Shown here: one piece after another, positions 36,629-45,574 of the stretch
Numbering within the stretch: the first letter of the stretch is position 1
How the letters are laid out: each line of letters starts with the position of its first letter
Source: Nostocales cyanobacterium HT-58-2
GTDB taxonomy: Bacteria; Cyanobacteriota; Cyanobacteriia; Cyanobacteriales; Nostocaceae
Length of the DNA stretch: 64,000 nt
NCBI GenBank assembly: GCA_002163975.1
Contig: CP019636.1
Span: 2,455,001 to 2,519,000 of the forward strand
Direction of reading: 5' to 3'
The notes under the pieces: generated by a model
The model's database searches: none
What the model was told of the DNA's origin: nothing
What the model saw: only the letters and a program-made list of their open reading frames with translations
Translations under genes and position numbers: made by a program

Positions 36629-37264
36629 ATGACACTTCTCCAAGCCAAAAACCTATCTCTAGCAGATGTTCACCGACTTTTCGACTTTCAAAGACAGTAC
36701 AACAGTTCATTCACTCCTATCTTATCTCTCGAACCTTTAACCGAGTCTGAGCAACAAGAACTCATTCAAATTCGGAATGATTTTGATAATTCTTTAATAG
36801 AAGGGAGAATGTCAGAAGGACTTGTTAAAGCATTAACAATCTTTCCATTATTGCGACTGGCTGGATTTTTTCGCTATCCTATCAAGATTAACTTAGAAGA
36901 AGAAATCGCAGATGTTGATATTACAGATGAAGATACTAAAATTACAGGGCGAATGGATATTTTAGCTGTCAATAAAGCTCAAAAGATAACAGCCAAAGCA
37001 TATTTTTGGGTCTTGGTCATTAAATCTAAAAACAGTAGTGTTGAGCTATGAGAAGGTTTACCGCAATTGCTTACTTATGTCCATGACAGTCTTAAGCATC
37101 AAAAATCAGTTTGGGGTTTGACAACCAATGGACAACGTTATCAGTTTGTCTATATCTTACAGGAAAATCACCCCACTTATCATTTAATGCCATTTCTAAA
37201 CTTAATGGAACCTGAGAGTGCAATTCAGTTACTACAAGTTCTTAAAGCTATTTCTAAGCTATGA
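36629..37264 (+). pseudogene. Nuclease-like gene interrupted by an in-frame TGA
   Basis: The first 140 codons (36629-37051) and the stretch up to 37264 are one continuous reading frame of about 212 codons, broken only by TGA at 37049-37051. The text reads through as SSVEL-stop-EGLPQLLTYVHDSLKH, where relatives I remember have Trp (TGG). The family resembles the cyanobacterial type I restriction R-like/PD-(D/E)XK proteins. GRMDIL supplies the Asp, but the expected ExK strand reads VIKSKNS, with Lys replacing Glu, a second sign of decay. It may produce a truncated inactive protein. Confidence 0.65.
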
Positions 37265-37345
37265 AATAATGTTATTCCTTTTTCAATTGCATTCAAATGT
37301 GGGGTGGAATGAATTCTCTAATCCTTCTACAGTCAACACCCTAAC

Positions 37346-38371
37346 CTAATACCTAATTCGTGGATCTACATAAGCATTGACAATATCAATCACAATACTT
37401 GCAATAACCACAATTGCCGCAAAAAATACCAAAACTCCTTGCACCAAAGGATAATCTCGCGCATTAATCGCATCATACAACTTATTCGCCAATCCCGGCC
37501 AAGAAAATGTAACCTCAGTCAAAATCGCCCCACCTAATAGAGACGCAAACGTTAATCCCATAACTGTAATCACTGGAATAAGAGCATTTTTTAAAGCGTG
37601 AGAAAACAAAATCTTTCTTTCAGGAATACCCCTTGCTCTTGCTGCTTCTACATAATCTGCTTGCAAAGTTTGCTTTAAATTCACTCTTACAATCCGCTCA
37701 AAAATACCACTGAGCAAAACTCCTAAAGTGATACTAGGAAGCGCAAGATAATGCAAAGCCGTGAAAAACTGATTAAAGTTTCCACTCAATACACTATCAA
37801 TTGTATACAGTCCAGTGATACCCTGTGGAGCAGGCATCGTTGTCGGAAAGCGCGTCCCCAAAGGAAACCAACCCAGTTGCACTGCAAAAATCAATTGCAA
37901 AATCATTCCAGCCCAAAACATGGGTAGTGAGTATGTAATGATACCAAATAATCGCCCACCAACATCAAAATAAGTTCCAGGACGAGAAGCAGAAAGAGTC
38001 CCAATTCCAATTCCAACTATAAGTGCGATCGCCATACTGCAAACCGCTAATTCCACTGTTGCTGGAAAATATTGCCCAATCACCTCCCAAACCGCTTGTC
38101 CACGACTAGCTAAGGAAGTTCCTAAATCTAAGCGTAGCAATTGTCCCATGTAATTCAAGTACTGAAGCCCTATGGGAAGGTTCAAACCGAGTTGTTTTCG
38201 CAATTCCTCTTTTGCACTTTCTGGCGCACGTCCCCCAAGAATTGCATCTACTGGATCTCCTGGAGTAGCACGTAGCAGGAGAAACACGGCTGTAGTTACA
38301 GTCCACAGCATTAATGGAGCCAGAAGCAAACGAGCGATAATGTAATACTGTAAGGCTTTAGAACGAGACAT
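37346..38371 (-). CDS. ABC transporter permease, peptide/nickel type (DppB-like)
   Basis: 341 residues with about six membrane helices. The N-terminal TVTTAVFLLLRATPGDPVD and the late EAARARGIPERKILFSHALKNALIPVITVMG block (the EAA loop) are hallmarks of the DppB/OppB/NikB permease family. The length is normal. The substrate-binding protein gene lies upstream in the same direction, 106 bases away across a heptamer repeat. No DppC-like permease or ATPases are adjacent, so the system depends on genes elsewhere, as is usual in cyanobacteria. Confidence 0.9.
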   Translation of the reverse strand: MSRSKALQYYIIARLLLAPLMLWTVTTAVFLLLRATPGDPVDAILGGRAPESAKEELRKQLGLNLPIGLQYLNYMGQLLRLDLGTSLASRGQAVWEVIGQYFPATVELAVCSMAIALIVGIGIGTLSASRPGTYFDVGGRLFGIITYSLPMFWAGMILQLIFAVQLGWFPLGTRFPTTMPAPQGITGLYTIDSVLSGNFNQFFTALHYLALPSITLGVLLSGIFERIVRVNLKQTLQADYVEAARARGIPERKILFSHALKNALIPVITVMGLTFASLLGGAILTEVTFSWPGLANKLYDAINARDYPLVQGVLVFFAAIVVIASIVIDIVNAYVDPRIRY

Positions 38372-38384
38372 AGTTATTCATAGG

Positions 38385-38440
38385 GTCAAGAGTCAAAAGT
38401 CAAGAGTCAAGAGTCAAAAGTCAAAAGTCAAGAGTCAAGA
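38385..38440. repeat. Eight tandem GTCAARA heptamers
   Basis: Eight uninterrupted 7-base units, GTCAAGA or GTCAAAA, lie between the substrate-binding protein and permease genes. They are short tandemly repeated repetitive sequences as known from heterocystous cyanobacteria. The units are probably transcribed within the operon. Confidence 0.85.
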
Positions 38441-38477
38441 ACTTTTTGATTAATGACTAACAACTAATAACGAGTAA

Positions 38478-40124
38478 CTATTTTTTGATTGTTTTGTAAA
38501 TCAGGTTTTGAGTCGGGTTAAGTTGTACGCCACTGACTCCTGTACGGGCAAATACATAGTCTTTGTTTTGCCATAAAGGAACATAAGGGACATCAGTGGC
38601 GATTTGTGCTTGAATGTCTGCAAAGATTTGATTCCGCGCTTTCGGGTTTTGCTCCTGGCGTTGTTTTGTAATCAGCTTGTTCATGGCTTCGCTGTAATAA
38701 AATGAACCCTGAGTTTGGCTTCCACCCTCTTCGCATCCCTTTACGTCCGACCCTTTGTCGCAACCCAAAAATGGTTGAATATAATTATCTGCATCTAAAA
38801 AGTCTGGATACCAATCTAGCAATGCAGTTGGATAAAAACTCTGAGCAATTCCTCTGTAGAAGGTAGCACCATCTACGGTGTTGATTTCAAATTGCAGCAT
38901 TCCATCCATATATTTATCGGCATAAGCTTTTAGTATCTGTGCTGCTAAGCTCCGAATTGGGGAACTGGAAGGATACCAAATTTGTAGTTTGACTGGATTC
39001 TCTTTGGAAAAGCCAGCAGATGTTAACAATTGTTTCGCTTTGTTGACATTGCCATCGCCGTATTTATTTTTGAATAATGGTTGGGAAACCTCAAATGTTT
39101 TCGGTACCATGCTGTATAAGGGACTAGCTTGACCTAATAAGACACGCTGATTCATCAGTGGACGGTCAATCATCGCCGCTACTGCTTGTCGAACTTCCGG
39201 TTGGTCTAAAGGCTTTTGATTCCTGTTTAAAACAAAATAGGTAACGACACTACCTTGAGCTGTAATGGCTTGCCAATCACCTTTTTTGGCACTTGCTTCT
39301 AAGCTACGAATTTGATCTGGTTCTAAAGATAAATAAGCAACATCGACTGCACCCGTGCGAAAGGAATTATACAAATTTGCCGGACTACTTAAAATTTGCA
39401 AATTAATGCCTTTATTACTTGGCTTTTCTCCCCAATATTTATCAAAGACATCAAATTGTAAGGAATCTGTACCATACCGTGCCAATTTATATGGACCAGT
39501 ACCAATAAATATATTTGGCTTAAATTTCCCTGTACCAATTTCATAAGCTTTAGGAGAAACTGGACAAACACCGGAAAATGCTAACAATGCTGGAAACGCC
39601 GCAAACGATTTTTTCAGTTGTATCGTTAACTCATGCTCCCCACTCGCTTTTACCGAAGCTACCACATCCGCTAGCAAGAAAGAAGGTTTCCCACCGTTTT
39701 TGATAAAGCGTTCCAGACTAAATGCCATCGCTTCAGCATTGAAAGGAGTTCCATCGTGAAACACCACTCCTTGACGTAGGGGGATGACGTATGTTAAACC
39801 ATCTTCGCTTACTTTAGGTAATGCTGTGGCTAACTCAGGTTTAATTTCAGTGCTTCCTGGTTCATAAGTGTAGAGGCGATCGCTCATGTTGTACACTAAC
39901 CCAAGCGACTGCAATTCATAAGCATCTGCCGGATCAAGGGTGCGGGGATTAAGTGTTGTCCCTATCGTGATGCGACCATCTCCTGTAGAGGCGTTGACTG
40001 CATCAGTTGTTGTGATTTGTTGGCTTCTGGAGCAACTAACCACCAAAAGTAAACATAAACAAAATAAAAAAAGATATTTACTAATTTGACTCCACTGTCT
40101 TGCGGACAAGGAAACCCTGATCAT
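38478..40124 (-). CDS. Extracellular solute-binding lipoprotein, family 5 (peptide/nickel)
   Basis: 548 residues from the ATG at 40124. That start is preferred because it places a basic N-region and a hydrophobic segment just before the lipobox LVVSC (Cys31); the upstream start at 40211 adds 29 residues before the signal. Family 5 features follow: GTTLNPRTLDPADAYE, then VFHDGTPFNAEAMAFSLERF and FIGTGPYKLARY, with ALLDWYPDFLDADNYIQPF late. It is a membrane-anchored binding protein delivering oligopeptides or nickel complexes to a DppBC-type channel. It is first in the operon with the permease. Confidence 0.88.
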   Translation of the reverse strand: MIRVSLSARQWSQISKYLFLFCLCLLLVVSCSRSQQITTTDAVNASTGDGRITIGTTLNPRTLDPADAYELQSLGLVYNMSDRLYTYEPGSTEIKPELATALPKVSEDGLTYVIPLRQGVVFHDGTPFNAEAMAFSLERFIKNGGKPSFLLADVVASVKASGEHELTIQLKKSFAAFPALLAFSGVCPVSPKAYEIGTGKFKPNIFIGTGPYKLARYGTDSLQFDVFDKYWGEKPSNKGINLQILSSPANLYNSFRTGAVDVAYLSLEPDQIRSLEASAKKGDWQAITAQGSVVTYFVLNRNQKPLDQPEVRQAVAAMIDRPLMNQRVLLGQASPLYSMVPKTFEVSQPLFKNKYGDGNVNKAKQLLTSAGFSKENPVKLQIWYPSSSPIRSLAAQILKAYADKYMDGMLQFEINTVDGATFYRGIAQSFYPTALLDWYPDFLDADNYIQPFLGCDKGSDVKGCEEGGSQTQGSFYYSEAMNKLITKQRQEQNPKARNQIFADIQAQIATDVPYVPLWQNKDYVFARTGVSGVQLNPTQNLIYKTIKK

Positions 40125-40564
40125 AGCATTGGTATTTTTAAACTTAGTGGTCTGATATTTTACTATATGTTTGGCAAAATGCCTTGCAAAGAATTCAAAA
40201 TTCACAAACAAGGGGAACTGTTTCTAGGTTTTGAAGTTTATTTTGAGACTAGGCATTGTAACTTTATGTAAAGCATCCTATAAAAATAAGAAAAATAGAC
40301 AAAGATATAAAGTCTTATGTTCCTGCGTTATTGAGAAGTTTGTATTTAATTAAACATGAAACACTAGCTAAATTTGTTTTAAATTTACACGATACCAGAG
40401 CATTCGTTTGGTAAGCTTTTCCCGTAGCCTGAAAGGTGAATATCTGGGATTTATCTACGTGCATCTCAAGCCAGGAAAAAATACCTAGCTTAAGGGGAAC
40501 TGACTGACCATCCCATAACAATTAAGAATATATAGATTGAAAGTCTAATAGCGAGACTAAAAGT
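40125..40564. other. 440-base gap between divergent genes
   Basis: It lies between the start of the solute-binding protein (minus) and a hypothetical gene (plus), so it should hold two promoters. No additional coding frame with a ribosome-binding site was seen. The 61-codon plus frame at 40086-40271 is antisense to the solute-binding gene start and looks spurious. Confidence 0.5.
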
Positions 40565-40897
40565 GTGAAATACTTCTTTCTATCTGAAGGTTGGACAGTT
40601 GGCAGAGTGTGGGCATCTGATGGACTTTGGCAGATTACCGCATGGCGACGCCAACCAGACATTCAGCGAATGAACATCTGTCTGGTAGAAAAAAACGAAT
40701 TGTTTTGGCTTTATCGAGTTGAAGATGCCATTTTAACCGTGGAAGTGAAGCCGACGACCCAAGCACAAATCAGTCAATCTAATCAAACTATTGGTCAAGT
40801 CGTGCTCAAGCGGTTGATGAGTGCGGAACAGGTCATTGAGCGATTGGGGACAGCATCGGCTAGATGTCAACTGCAAGATATTCAGTCTGTGGTATAG
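40565..40897 (+). CDS. Conserved-looking hypothetical protein upstream of psbB
   Basis: 110 residues from a GTG start. It is rich in aromatic and charged residues (GWTVGRVWASDGLWQITAWRR) and has no signal peptide or membrane segment. Alternating strands in the first 70 residues suggest a small beta-rich soluble domain, followed by a helix (VLKRLMSAEQVIERLG). I do not recognise a named family. It is the only gene in the 1.2 kb before psbB and reads in the same direction, but 450 bases with a strong stem-loop separate them, so co-transcription is doubtful. Confidence 0.6.
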   Translation: MKYFFLSEGWTVGRVWASDGLWQITAWRRQPDIQRMNICLVEKNELFWLYRVEDAILTVEVKPTTQAQISQSNQTIGQVVLKRLMSAEQVIERLGTASARCQLQDIQSVV

Positions 40898-41075
40898 GCA
40901 GGGTGTAATAGCAATTCACACAGTCCCTTGCGCCCTACACTCTGCTCCTTGCCCCTTTAAAGTACAAACACTAAAGTGAAATAGTACGAGGGGTAGCTGA
41001 CAGTGGATAGAGTACAAGATATTTCCCATCAGAGAAAATAACCAATCAGCCTGTCCACAGTATCCTCCTCGAAAG

Positions 41076-41108
41076 TTACGTAGCTTGAAAAACTATCAAG
41101 CTACGTAA
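41076..41108. promoter_or_regulatory. 13-bp perfect stem-loop upstream of psbB
   Basis: TTACGTAGCTTGA (41076-41088) pairs perfectly with TCAAGCTACGTAA (41096-41108) around a 7-base loop. It lies 240 bases before the psbB start, within the 450-base gap 40898-41348. No T-run follows on the plus strand. It could terminate or cap transcription from the hypothetical gene, or lie in a long psbB leader. I saw no gene in the gap and could not pick a psbB promoter with confidence. Confidence 0.5.
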
Positions 41109-41348
41109 ACGCTTATGTCGACACGCTTGCAAACAGCTCCATCAAAAGTTACACTTTTTTAAACATTCTCATTTTTTGCTTGGCGATTGCTACTCTACAG
41201 GATGATACCCCGTAGTTAAGTAAGCGTTGCTGAAGTCACCACACTGTCTGATTTATAAGACAAAGCTGTGGAAAAATTCAGACTCTGGCAATAACAAAAA
41301 CTGAAAAATTGCTTTGTAAACATAAATCATCGAGGAGGAGCGTAGTCG

Positions 41349-42878
41349 ATGGGACTACCCTGGTACCGAGTACACACAGTTGTTCTGAATGATCCGGGGC
41401 GGCTGATTTCTGTACACTTGATGCACACGGCCTTGGTGGCAGGCTGGGCTGGTTCGATGGCTTTGTACGAACTGGCCATTTATGACCCAAGCGACCCAGT
41501 ACTCAACCCGATGTGGCGTCAAGGTATGTTTGTGCTGCCCTTCATGGCGCGCTTGGGCGTTACCCAATCTTGGGGCGGTTGGAACGTGACTGGCGGTCCG
41601 TCAACTGATCCTGGTTTTTGGTCATTTGAAGGCGTCGCTGCTGCTCACATCGTTCTTTCCGGTTTGCTGTTCTTAGCTGCCGTTTGGCATTGGGTTTACT
41701 GGGATTTGGAATTGTTCCAAGACCCTCGCACTGGTGAACCTGCCCTCGACTTGCCAAAAATGTTTGGCATTCACCTGTTCTTATCTGGTCTTCTCTGCTT
41801 TGGTTTTGGTGCTTTCCACCTCACTGGATTATTTGGACCTGGAATGTGGGTTTCTGATGCCTACGGCTTGACAGGTCATATCCAACCAGTTGCACCGGAG
41901 TGGGGACCAGATGGCTTTAACCCGTTTAACCCTGGTGGTGTCGTCGCTCACCACATTGCTGCTGGCGTCGTAGGTATTATTGCTGGTTTATTCCACCTGA
42001 CAGTCCGACCCCCTGAAAGGCTCTACAAAGCTCTTAAGATGGGTAACATTGAAACCGTACTGTCCAGTAGTATTGCAGCTGTATTCTTTGCGGCATTCGT
42101 TGTTGCTGGCACCATGTGGTACGGAAACGCTACCACCCCAATTGAACTGTTTGGTCCTACCCGCTATCAGTGGGATCAGGGTTACTTCAAGCAGGAGATT
42201 GATCGTCGCGTACAAGCTAGTCTTTCTGGAGGTGCAAGTCTTTCTGAGGCTTGGTCACAAATTCCTGAAAAACTTGCTTTCTATGATTATGTCGGCAACA
42301 GCCCCGCTAAAGGCGGTCTATTCCGTACAGGTCCAATGGACAAGGGTGATGGTATCGCCCAATCTTGGCAGGGTCACGCGGTGTTCAAAGATGCTGAAGG
42401 TCGCGAGTTGAGTGTACGTCGTCTCCCCAACTTCTTTGAAACCTTCCCAGTGATTTTGACTGACAAGGATGGAATTGTCCGTGCTGACATTCCTTTCCGT
42501 CGGGCAGAATCTAAGAATAGCTTTGAGCAATCAGGTGTAACTGTTAGCTTCTACGGTGGTGACTTAGATGGTCAGACCTTAGAAGACCCAGCTCAGGTCA
42601 AGAAGTATGCCCGTAAAGCTCAAGGTGGCGAAATCTTTGAATTTGATCGTGAAACTCTAAACTCTGATGGTGTGTTCCGCACCAGTCCCAGAGGTTGGTT
42701 TACCTTTGGACACGCTGTATTTGCGCTGTTGTTCTTCTTTGGTCATATCTGGCATGGTGCTCGGACAATTTACCGAGATGTCTTTGCTGGTGTTGACCCA
42801 GACCTAGAAGAACAAGTTGAATTTGGTGTCTTCGCCAAAGTGGGTGACTTGAGCACTCGTAAGAAAGAAGCTGTGTAG
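41349..42878 (+). CDS. psbB: Photosystem II CP47 chlorophyll a-binding core protein
   Basis: 509 residues, the usual CP47 length. It begins [20 protein letters not shown], has six membrane helices with paired histidines (for example [11 protein letters not shown] and [11 protein letters not shown]), and a large lumenal loop between helices five and six (about 265-440). It is an inner antenna protein of photosystem II in the thylakoid, binding chlorophyll a and beta-carotene. A strong ribosome-binding site, GAGGAGG, lies about 10 bases before the ATG. psbT follows 172 bases downstream, as in other cyanobacteria. psbN and psbH are not adjacent. Confidence 0.98.
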   Translation: MGLPWYRVHTVVLNDPGRLISVHLMHTALVAGWAGSMALYELAIYDPSDPVLNPMWRQGMFVLPFMARLGVTQSWGGWNVTGGPSTDPGFWSFEGVAAAHIVLSGLLFLAAVWHWVYWDLELFQDPRTGEPALDLPKMFGIHLFLSGLLCFGFGAFHLTGLFGPGMWVSDAYGLTGHIQPVAPEWGPDGFNPFNPGGVVAHHIAAGVVGIIAGLFHLTVRPPERLYKALKMGNIETVLSSSIAAVFFAAFVVAGTMWYGNATTPIELFGPTRYQWDQGYFKQEIDRRVQASLSGGASLSEAWSQIPEKLAFYDYVGNSPAKGGLFRTGPMDKGDGIAQSWQGHAVFKDAEGRELSVRRLPNFFETFPVILTDKDGIVRADIPFRRAESKNSFEQSGVTVSFYGGDLDGQTLEDPAQVKKYARKAQGGEIFEFDRETLNSDGVFRTSPRGWFTFGHAVFALLFFFGHIWHGARTIYRDVFAGVDPDLEEQVEFGVFAKVGDLSTRKKEAV

Positions 42879-42897
42879 AGTTTTGTAGCAAAAATTT

Positions 42898-42997
42898 AAG
42901 AATGGTCTAATCAAAGAGACTGGGGATTGGCAACTGGGAACCGGAAAAATTATTCCTCATCCCCAATAGCTAACCCCCAATTCCCTAGACCATTCTT
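42898..42997 (+). promoter_or_regulatory. Long-range hairpin between psbB and psbT
   Basis: AAGAATGGTCTA (42898-42909) and TAGACCATTCTT (42986-42997) are a perfect 12-bp inverted repeat enclosing 76 bases, with G-rich and C-rich stretches inside that could extend the pairing. It starts 20 bases after the psbB stop and ends 53 bases before psbT. It may protect the psbB 3' end after processing or reduce read-through into psbT. There is no T-run. Confidence 0.5.
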
Positions 42998-43050
42998 TCT
43001 TGTAGCTTGGTACACTAACACTGGTGGGTAAATAAGCAGGAATTAGAGCT

Positions 43051-43158
43051 ATGGAAAGCGTTGCGTACATCCTAATTTTGACTTTGGCAATAGGAACTCT
43101 CTTCTTTGCGATCGCCTTCCGCGAACCTCCTCGCATTGAGAAGAAAGAAGAGAAATAA
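43051..43158 (+). CDS. psbT: Photosystem II reaction center protein T
   Basis: 35 residues. [20 protein letters not shown] is the single membrane helix and [13 protein letters not shown] the stromal tail, which matches PsbT well. It is a small subunit at the photosystem II monomer interface, involved in dimer stability and repair. It lies 172 bases after psbB on the same strand, the classical cyanobacterial arrangement. The ATG is preceded by GCAGGAATTAGAGCT, a weak ribosome-binding site. Confidence 0.95.
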   Translation: MESVAYILILTLAIGTLFFAIAFREPPRIEKKEEK

Positions 43159-43210
43159 CTCACACCTAGTTCCTTATCAAGAATTAAGGTGTAAAGTAGA
43201 AGAGATGTAA

Positions 43211-43230
43211 GGGCGCAAGGCATTGCGCCC
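43211..43230 (+). terminator. GC-rich hairpin after psbT
   Basis: GGGCGCAA (43211-43218) and TTGCGCCC (43223-43230) form an 8-bp perfect stem with a GGCA loop, 52 bases after psbT. There is no T-tract, so it may be a dispersed palindromic repeat that also marks the end of the psbB-psbT transcript. Confidence 0.5.
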
Positions 43231-43463
43231 TACCCGTATGAATAAGAATGAAAACACCTATTATTCATTAATTAAGTATTAAATTTTAAAAAAAAGTAGA
43301 TATTTTGTGGTAAGATGTACGATCTGGAAGGTTCTGTGTTCAGATCAGCATTTCTGCGCTAGGATGAAAAAGGATGTAGGTGTGGAATGCCCATCAGGCT
43401 CTTGCATATACATCGCTAGGAGGCAAAACCTTTACGGAGAATAATAACCGGGAAACAATCAGC

Positions 43464-44531
43464 ATGGTCAATCAGAAATTAACCGCTCCTGAAATTGGAT
43501 TTACTCACGATGATTTCGCCGCTCTGCTAGATAAGTACGATTATCATTTTAGCCCAGGTGATATAGTACCAGGTACAGTATTCAGCATAGAGCCACGCGG
43601 CGCTCTGATTGACATAGGTGCTAAAACAGCAGCATATATACCTATACAAGAAATGTCTATCAACCGGGTAGATAGCCCGGAAGAAGTATTACAATCCAAC
43701 GAAACACGGGAATTTTTCATCCTCACCGATGAAAACGAAGATGGTCAACTCACGCTATCCATTCGCCGCATTGAATATATGCGGGCTTGGGAACGTGTAC
43801 GGCAGTTGCAAGCAGAAGATGCAACTGTCCGTTCTGGTGTTTTTGCCACCAACCGCGGTGGAGCTTTGGTGCGGATAGAAGGGTTACGTGGGTTTATTCC
43901 CGGTTCCCACATCAGCACCCGCAAACCGAAAGAAGAGTTGGTCGGCGAAGAACTACCGTTAAAGTTTTTAGAGGTAGATGAAGAGCGAAACCGCCTTGTC
44001 TTATCTCACCGTCGTGCGCTGGTTGAGCGCAAGATGAACCGTTTAGAAGTCGGTGAGGTTGTCATTGGTACTGTACGTGGTATCAAGCCATACGGTGCCT
44101 TTATTGACATTGGCGGTGTTAGTGGTCTACTGCACATCTCCGAAATTTCCCACGAGCATATAGATACACCTCATAGTGTCTTTAATGTCAATGATGACGT
44201 GAAAGTCATGATCATTGACTTAGATGCAGAACGTGGTCGTATTTCTCTGTCCACGAAACAGCTGGAACCTGAACCCGGCGACATGATTAAGAATCGCGAT
44301 TTGGTCTATGACAAAGCAGAGGAAATGGCTGCTAAGTATCGCGAACAACTGCTAGCTAAACAGCAAGGTGCTACTGCTGCACCTGCTGAAAACACTGAAG
44401 TTGTGGGTGAGGCTGAAGAAATACCAGCAGCAGTTGAAGAAGTTGAAGCAGTTGAAGCAGTTGAAGCAGTTGAAGCAGTTGAAGCAGTTGAAGATGTGGC
44501 AGAGGAAATACCAGCAGCGATTGAAGAATAA
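43464..44531 (+). CDS. rpsA: 30S ribosomal protein S1
   Basis: 355 residues from ATG 43464, the start giving MVNQKLTAPEIGFTHDDFAA as in other cyanobacteria; the frame is open upstream to 43380 but that part is unlike S1. Three S1 RNA-binding domains are seen (about 30-100, 115-185, 200-270), shorter than the six of Escherichia coli, as expected for cyanobacteria and chloroplasts. It binds mRNA during initiation. The C-terminus is an acidic tail with a run of E-A-V repeats. No Shine-Dalgarno lies close to the start. A textbook terminator follows. Confidence 0.95.
   Translation: MVNQKLTAPEIGFTHDDFAALLDKYDYHFSPGDIVPGTVFSIEPRGALIDIGAKTAAYIPIQEMSINRVDSPEEVLQSNETREFFILTDENEDGQLTLSIRRIEYMRAWERVRQLQAEDATVRSGVFATNRGGALVRIEGLRGFIPGSHISTRKPKEELVGEELPLKFLEVDEERNRLVLSHRRALVERKMNRLEVGEVVIGTVRGIKPYGAFIDIGGVSGLLHISEISHEHIDTPHSVFNVNDDVKVMIIDLDAERGRISLSTKQLEPEPGDMIKNRDLVYDKAEEMAAKYREQLLAKQQGATAAPAENTEVVGEAEEIPAAVEEVEAVEAVEAVEAVEAVEDVAEEIPAAIEE
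44433..44495 (+). repeat. Nine-base tandem repeat in the rpsA tail
   Basis: Five perfect GTTGAAGCA units (44442-44486) are flanked by one variant unit on each side, encoding a VEA repeat in the acidic S1 C-terminus. The perfect copies suggest recent slippage and likely length variation between strains. Confidence 0.85.
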
Positions 44532-44596
44532 TCCATTCGTCGTTGTGGTCGCATACCGCAGCTAGTTATCAAAAATTATAAAAAAAGTATTGGAGT

Positions 44597-44620
44597 AAGA
44601 GGGATTGTCCCTCTTTTTTT
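44597..44620 (+). terminator. Rho-independent terminator of rpsA
   Basis: AAGAGGGA (44597-44604) and TCCCTCTT (44608-44615) form an 8-bp stem with a TTG loop and a run of T to 44620, 66 bases after the rpsA stop. The convergent nitroreductase gene ends at 44619, inside the T-run, so the element separates the two transcripts. Confidence 0.85.
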
Positions 44621-45230
44621 ATGACTCATTCTTGACCACAGGGGAAGTTTGTCCCCAGTTTCCGGTAAATACAAACGTCTCAATGGGCTTTCGTTGGCGT
44701 GGCGAGAACTCGCGCTGTCGGTATTGTTCGGGTAGTGCTTCGGGATCACCAGGGTATCCAACAGCGATCGCCGCCACTGGCTCATATCGCTCAGGAATGT
44801 TGTATAACTCCTTTGCTTTGGGTACATCAAATCCTGCCATTTGATGGATAAACAGACCTAAAGAAGTCGCTTGAATTGCTAGAAGACTAGCCGCAGCCCC
44901 AACATCGTGAAATGCATGACGGTTGTCTTTGCCATTCTTCTCAAAGTAAAGCTTCGCGATCGAGAGCATCAAGACGGGGGCGTGCTGCGCCCACACTTGA
45001 TTTCCTTCAGCCAAACAACTCAGCAGACGATTAAATTCCTCTGGATTGTCTTTTGTAGCAACGATAAAGTGCCAAGGTTGCTCATTAAATGAAGAAGCAG
45101 CCCAACGAGCTGCTTCCAGCAAACTGCAAAGCGTTTCTTTGTCAATTGGTTGACTAGAAAATGCCAATGGACTCCAGCGCCGTTTCAGTGAGTCCTGAAT
45201 TGGAAATTGGGTATCAGCAGGTTTCTCCAT
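44619..45230 (-). CDS. Nitroreductase family FMN oxidoreductase
   Basis: 203 residues. RRWSPLAFSSQPI near the start carries the FMN-phosphate-binding arginines. AARWAASSFNEQPWHFIV is the second FMN motif, and AFHDVGAAASLLAIQATSLGL the helix typical of NfsA/NfsB-like enzymes. AIAVGYPGDPE is the C-terminal FMN loop. It is a cytoplasmic flavoenzyme reducing quinones, nitroaromatics or similar with NAD(P)H; the physiological substrate is unknown. It is a single gene, convergent with rpsA. Confidence 0.88.
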   Translation of the reverse strand: MEKPADTQFPIQDSLKRRWSPLAFSSQPIDKETLCSLLEAARWAASSFNEQPWHFIVATKDNPEEFNRLLSCLAEGNQVWAQHAPVLMLSIAKLYFEKNGKDNRHAFHDVGAAASLLAIQATSLGLFIHQMAGFDVPKAKELYNIPERYEPVAAIAVGYPGDPEALPEQYRQREFSPRQRKPIETFVFTGNWGQTSPVVKNES

Positions 45231-45411
45231 ATCTCAGTTAAGTAAGGTCAGTGCGAGTAATTTGTTGTTAAAAAATAGATGTTTTTAAACAAAAATATTT
45301 AGATTTAATATCACTTGTTTTGCTAAATTCTGCAATCCTCATTGGACAAATATTTTAAAGGCTACAATTGACCAACAATTTTCTTCTTCCGCACACGGGG
45401 TGATACTTTTT

Positions 45412-45438
45412 CATACCGTTTCAGAGTGAAATGGTATG
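45412..45438. repeat. Hairpin repeat in the nitroreductase/M50 gap
   Basis: CATACCGTTTCA and TGAAATGGTATG pair around GAG with one G-T wobble. The right arm contains GTGAAATGGTAT, also found just before the PKS start (30207-30218), and a related GTGAAATAGTAC occurs near 40977. It looks like a dispersed repeat. It sits in the 340-base gap between divergent genes, where I see no other coding sequence. Confidence 0.45.
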
Positions 45439-45574
45439 AGGTACGATAACCACACCTCAAGAGACGGATAGCACGACAGTTGCAAAGCTGAGAAAACCTT
45501 AACACTTCGTTACAATAGAGACATCAAAAGAGGTAAAACTAAACCTCTGCAAGTTGAAATCAAAGGTGAACAGT

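Noticed and set aside
38385..38440. CRISPR-like short repeats
   Set aside because: The units are 7 bases, directly abutting, with no spacers; they are tandem heptamers, not a CRISPR array.
42049..42411. 120-codon frame inside psbB
   Set aside because: It is a shifted frame of psbB, whose own frame is certain; composition is not protein-like.
44306..44572. Minus frame rich in S-T-A repeats
   Set aside because: It is the reverse strand of the rpsA GTTGAAGCA repeat, not a gene.
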